Under the pieces are notes generated by a model. The model was not told the origin of the DNA, did not search any database, and saw only the letters and a program-made list of their open reading frames with translations. The position numbers and the translations under genes were made by a program. Of a stretch of 15,880 nt of DNA, positions 13,493-15,880 are shown one piece after another (the first letter of the stretch is position 1; every line of letters begins with the position of its first letter). Origin of the DNA: an uncultured Collinsella sp. (GTDB taxonomy: Bacteria > Actinomycetota > Coriobacteriia > Coriobacteriales > Coriobacteriaceae); contig URIE01000036.1 in assembly GCA_900547805.1 (NCBI GenBank), forward strand, positions 1 to 15,880, in the 5' to 3' direction.

Positions 13493-13531
13493 AAAAACGA
13501 GCGAGGGTCCCGCGATCCTCGCTCGTTTTTT
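13493..13531. terminator. Strong bidirectional terminator between topoisomerase and zinc-ribbon genes
   Basis: AAAAACGAGCGAGG (13493-13506) pairs with CCTCGCTCGTTTTT (13517-13530) around a 10-nt loop. A T-run ends it on the plus strand and the A-run gives a T-run on the minus strand. The flanking genes converge, so it can stop both transcripts. Confidence 0.93.
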
Positions 13532-13536
13532 AGGTA

Positions 13537-13574
13537 GTCATTGGGGACGTTCTTTAATGACTAGTCGTTTAAGA
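13537..13574. repeat. Dispersed palindromic element, copy 2
   Basis: GTCATTGGGGACGTTC (13537-13552) leads to ACTAGT (13560-13565) and CGTTTAAGA (13566-13574). The left half is the inverse of the conserved half at 6090-6118 with 20 of 23 positions matching; the right half decays after TTTAAGA. It lies 14 bp before the stop of the minus-strand gene, again between convergent genes. Confidence 0.65.
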
Positions 13575-13587
13575 CCGTCGCATGTGA

Positions 13588-14571
13588 CTAGTTCACTTCG
13601 ACGGGTTTGGCGCCGGGATAGCGCTCCTCAAAGTCTAGGCGGTACTTATTGTCATTGGTGCCCGCCACGTTGTCGCGCGACAGCGGCGCCACGATCTCAT
13701 TCTTGTGGTCCGCAGGCTTGGCGTATTTCAGGCTGATTTCCCAGGCGTCACAGATTGCGTCAATGCGGTGGTCCAGGTCGTCGTACAAGGCGATGATGTC
13801 CTTCCAGGAGCTGTAGTTCTTGGAGCTCGTCGGGACGTCTAGGTCCTCGACGATGTCGTAATACTGATCGATGGTGTCCTCCGTGCGCTCGGCGACGTCG
13901 GCGAGATTTTGACGGGTGGTTCGATCCTCTTCCAGATAGCTGCCGTTGAAGTTCTGCGCGCAGCCACGGACGTAGTTGTCGAGGTCTTCGAGCAGGTCGT
14001 AGTATTCGCTCAGTCGGCGGTAGAGGTTCTGCTCGGAGAGCGTTGCTTCGCCGCCATCCTCGTCGTCATCGTCATCGTCGTCGTACAGGCTGTCGGGATC
14101 GCCGAGAGGCTCTAGGTCATCGTCGTCGACGTCATGGTGCAGCTTAGCTACCTCGGCAGTCGTCTGCGTGGCGGCGTTGTCGAAAGGCTTGATCACAAAG
14201 AAAACGACCAGGGCGATGATGATCGCCACCAGCACAACGATAACGGCGATAAGCGGCCCGGTGCCGCTCTTTTTGGGAGCGGGCGCTTGTGGCTGAGCGG
14301 GTGCGTATGCAGGTGCCGGCTGCTGCTGAGGTGAACCGCCCACGACAGGGATGCGCTGCGTGGTCTCGACCGACACAGCACTTGCGGCGGGGTCGGGGCG
14401 ATAGGCGAGAGGGTCGTCCGCCTTGGTTTGAGGCGTATCAAGGGAGCCGGTCTGCTCAAACGCGGGCTGGTCATTGCTCGCGGCCGATTGCTCAACGGGT
14501 GCACCGCACGAGGTGCAGAACTTGGCGTCGTCTGCAAGAAGCTTGCCGCACGAGGCGCAATACCGAGACAT
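13588..14571 (-). CDS. Zinc-ribbon single-pass membrane protein of unknown function
   Basis: The 327-residue protein begins with a zinc ribbon, YCASCGKLLADDAKFCTSCG (C5, C8, C19, C22). A Pro/Gln/Ala-rich linker (about 30-103) follows, then one transmembrane helix (about 106-127). After it comes an acidic stretch with seven consecutive Asp residues (164-170) and a helical, tyrosine- and Asp-rich outer domain (about 175-285). The ribbon should lie in the cytoplasm and the C-terminal domain outside, judged from charge (KK before the helix, acidic after). I chose the ATG at 14571 because AAAGGAG precedes it by 7 nt. Proteins with this layout are common in Gram-positive genomes and mostly uncharacterised. 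A GAC/GAT triplet run (about 14055-14090) encodes the Asp tract and could vary by slippage. Confidence 0.88.
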   Translation of the reverse strand: MSRYCASCGKLLADDAKFCTSCGAPVEQSAASNDQPAFEQTGSLDTPQTKADDPLAYRPDPAASAVSVETTQRIPVVGGSPQQQPAPAYAPAQPQAPAPKKSGTGPLIAVIVVLVAIIIALVVFFVIKPFDNAATQTTAEVAKLHHDVDDDDLEPLGDPDSLYDDDDDDDEDGGEATLSEQNLYRRLSEYYDLLEDLDNYVRGCAQNFNGSYLEEDRTTRQNLADVAERTEDTIDQYYDIVEDLDVPTSSKNYSSWKDIIALYDDLDHRIDAICDAWEISLKYAKPADHKNEIVAPLSRDNVAGTNDNKYRLDFEERYPGAKPVEVN

Positions 14572-14608
14572 TGCCACTCCTTTCGCCACATTTCAATGCA
14601 ATACGACG

Positions 14609-14614
14609 ATTATA
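14609..14614 (-). promoter_or_regulatory. -10 box (TATAAT) for the zinc-ribbon gene
   Basis: A perfect TATAAT on the minus strand lies 37 bp before the start at 14571. No clear -35 is visible at the usual distance. Confidence 0.55.
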
Positions 14615-14641
14615 CCCAGCATCCAAAATTCCCCATCATAC

Positions 14642-14706
14642 GTTGCGGTGAAATAGGGACTGTTTGGCGGTCTCAGAGCTTCAATCAGTCCCTATTTCAC
14701 CGCAAC
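14642..14706. repeat. 21-bp perfect inverted repeat (REP/MITE-like)
   Basis: Positions 14642-14662 (beginning GTTGCGGTGAAATAGG) and 14686-14706 are perfect reverse complements over 21 bp, with a 23-nt centre. It stands in the 240-bp divergent gap between the zinc-ribbon gene and tmk. There is no T-run, and it lies between two 5' ends, so it is not a terminator. Its AGGGACTGTTTGG edge recalls the AGGGACAGTCTTGG edge of the element at 3100-3147. Confidence 0.7.
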
Positions 14707-14752
14707 TTTGGAAAGGCGCCTTTAGCCACTGGGGACGCGCCGAGCACTGGGG

Positions 14753-14758
14753 TATCAT
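14753..14758 (+). promoter_or_regulatory. Possible -10 box (TATCAT) for tmk-holB
   Basis: TATCAT is 53 bp before the tmk ATG. TATAAA at 14770-14775 is a second candidate. Neither has a convincing -35. Confidence 0.35.
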
Positions 14759-14811
14759 GGCTTGGTTGCTATAAATCGCATTTACGCGCCTTGTAGGAAG
14801 GGGCTGCGCCC

Positions 14812-15495
14812 ATGGCTTTTGAGCCCGCTCAACATAGCTTTATCACGCTCGAGGGCGTCGATGGCGCCGGCAAGTCCACGCAGGCGCGCCTGCTTGCCCG
14901 CGCGCTCGAACTCGCTGGCCACCAGGTTGTGAGCCTGCGCGAGCCGGGCGGTACCGCCATCAGCGAAAAGATCCGTGCTCTGCTGCTCGACCCCGCCAAC
15001 ACGGCGATGGGTGACACCTGCGAGCTGCTGCTCTACGAGGCGGCGCGTGCCCAGCTGGTGCACGAGGTCATAGCTCCCGCCCTTGCTGCCGGCAAGGTGG
15101 TCCTGTGCGACCGCTTCTACGATTCCACAACCTGCTATCAGGCGTTTGCCGATGGCCTCGACCGTCAGATGGTACGCGATGCCAACAACCTGGCTGTCGC
15201 CGGTACGCATCCGGCGCTCACGCTCGTCTACCACATCACACCCGAGCAGGCGGCGTTACGCATGGCAGCCCGTGGCGCGGCAGATCGCATGGAGGCAAAA
15301 GGCATGGCCTTCCAAGAGCGCGTCTACCAGGGATTTTGCGCCATTGCCGCCGAGGAACCAAACCGCGTAAAGCTCATCGACGCGACCGCGTCCATCGAAG
15401 ACGTCTTCGCGCAGACGGTCGAGCAGGTTCGCGCGTACGGTCTCGACATTCCGCAGGAAGCCGTCGCCGCCGCGCTTGCCCAGGAGGCCGAGTAA
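14812..15495 (+). CDS. tmk: Thymidylate kinase
   Basis: It phosphorylates dTMP to dTDP with ATP in the cytoplasm, an essential step of dTTP synthesis. The P-loop LEGVDGAGKST (residues 13-23) is followed by SLREPGGTAIS (42-51), which binds thymidylate. LCDRFYDSTTCYQAF contains the D100-R101-F102 motif and STxCYQ substrate contacts. AADRME lies in the lid region. The 227-residue length is slightly longer than usual because of an acidic/Ala-rich end. GGAAGGGG precedes the ATG. holB begins one base after its stop, a frequent tmk-holB arrangement in Gram-positive bacteria. Confidence 0.97.
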   Translation: MAFEPAQHSFITLEGVDGAGKSTQARLLARALELAGHQVVSLREPGGTAISEKIRALLLDPANTAMGDTCELLLYEAARAQLVHEVIAPALAAGKVVLCDRFYDSTTCYQAFADGLDRQMVRDANNLAVAGTHPALTLVYHITPEQAALRMAARGAADRMEAKGMAFQERVYQGFCAIAAEEPNRVKLIDATASIEDVFAQTVEQVRAYGLDIPQEAVAAALAQEAE

Positions 15496-15496
15496 C

Positions 15497-15880
15497 ATGG
15501 CCCCCGCTCAGGCAAGCCTGCTGGCCAAGCTCGACACCCAAGAGCGCGTGCGCGACTTTTTGACCAATGCCGTCGCCAGCGGTCGCGCATCGCACGCCTA
15601 CCTGTTTTTGGGCGCGCCCGGCGCGGGCAAGCTCGACGCCGCGTGGGCGCTCGCCCAAGCCTTCCTGTGCGAGCAGGATGGCTGCGGCTCATGCGATAGC
15701 TGCGTGCGCGTCGCCCGCCATACGCACCCCGACGTGCACTATTACACGCCCGAGAGCGCCACGGGCTACCTCATCGCTCAGACCCGCGAGCTGCTCGATG
15801 ACGTGCCTCTGGCGCCCATCCGTGCCAAGGCCAAGGTCTACATCATCGACCGTGCCGAGCAGCTGCGCGCCAACACCGCC
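15497..15880 (+). CDS. holB: DNA polymerase III delta' subunit, N-terminal part (cut by window end)
   Basis: An open frame of 128 codons runs from an ATG at 15497, one base after tmk, to the window edge, so the gene is partial at its 3' end. SHAYLFLGAPGAGK (residues 32-45) is the AAA+ P-loop region. K45 is followed by Leu instead of Thr/Ser, in line with delta' being an inactive ATPase of the clamp loader. C58, C63, C66 and C69 form the zinc module (CGSCDSC), followed by HPDV. KVYIIDRAEQLRANTA is the Walker B-like segment. CAGGAGG within the tmk end provides the ribosome-binding site. DnaX (tau/gamma) shares the layout, but tmk adjacency and the missing P-loop Thr favour holB. Confidence 0.92.
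   Translation, partial: MAPAQASLLAKLDTQERVRDFLTNAVASGRASHAYLFLGAPGAGKLDAAWALAQAFLCEQDGCGSCDSCVRVARHTHPDVHYYTPESATGYLIAQTRELLDDVPLAPIRAKAKVYIIDRAEQLRANTA

Noticed and set aside
14055..14090. Triplet run of GTC/ATC considered as a microsatellite feature
   Set aside because: It encodes the Asp tract of the zinc-ribbon protein; only its possible length variation is noted as a finding.

Overview
The window is GC-rich, densely coded DNA from a bacterial chromosome. It most resembles the Coriobacteriia (Actinomycetota), with Collinsella as my best guess. The gene families, the strong G+C bias at third codon positions, the GTG and TTG starts and the short intergenic hairpins all fit that. The assignment is from gene content, not from a search. 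There is no rRNA, tRNA, CRISPR array, prophage or intact insertion sequence.

Layout, left to right. (1) 1-230: a gene-free edge with two perfect hairpins. (2) 231-1944, minus strand: a GntR/UTRA regulator followed by class I mannose-6-phosphate isomerase (manA). Divergent from them is a ROK sugar kinase (2129-3082, plus). The intergenic region between the two sides is rich in repeats. Together these look like a small sugar-phosphate control unit. (3) 3258-4181: manganese-dependent family II inorganic pyrophosphatase (ppaC) with a strong terminator. (4) 4450-5808: the Na+/H+ antiporter nhaA, whose leader carries an intrinsic terminator in front of the ribosome-binding site. (5) 5809-6123: a gene-poor, AT-rich stretch, then an 84-residue minus-strand protein I do not recognise. 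(6) 6528-8198: a PLP aminotransferase of the MocR-like/aspartate type and a lone STAS-domain anti-sigma factor antagonist. (7) 8352-10817: tatA/B-like gene, tatC, hypA and hypB, closely spaced on one strand. They link the Tat export machinery with nickel insertion for [NiFe] enzymes. (8) 10871-13465: a type IA topoisomerase of archaeal/topo III-like type with four zinc-ribbon modules and a Lys/Ala/Thr tail. (9) 13588-14571, minus: a zinc-ribbon single-pass membrane protein. (10) 14812-15880: thymidylate kinase (tmk) and the start of holB (DNA polymerase III delta'), cut by the window end.

No complete novel multi-gene system is visible; most genes belong to known families. The less ordinary material is between the genes. 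It includes a candidate attenuator or riboswitch leader before nhaA, a dispersed palindromic element present as two half-decayed copies at convergent gene ends, a 21-bp perfect inverted repeat before tmk, an AT-rich island bounded by inverted copies of a TGAGTACTGT motif, and a triple AAACCTGC motif with mutually exclusive hairpins between the GntR and ROK genes.
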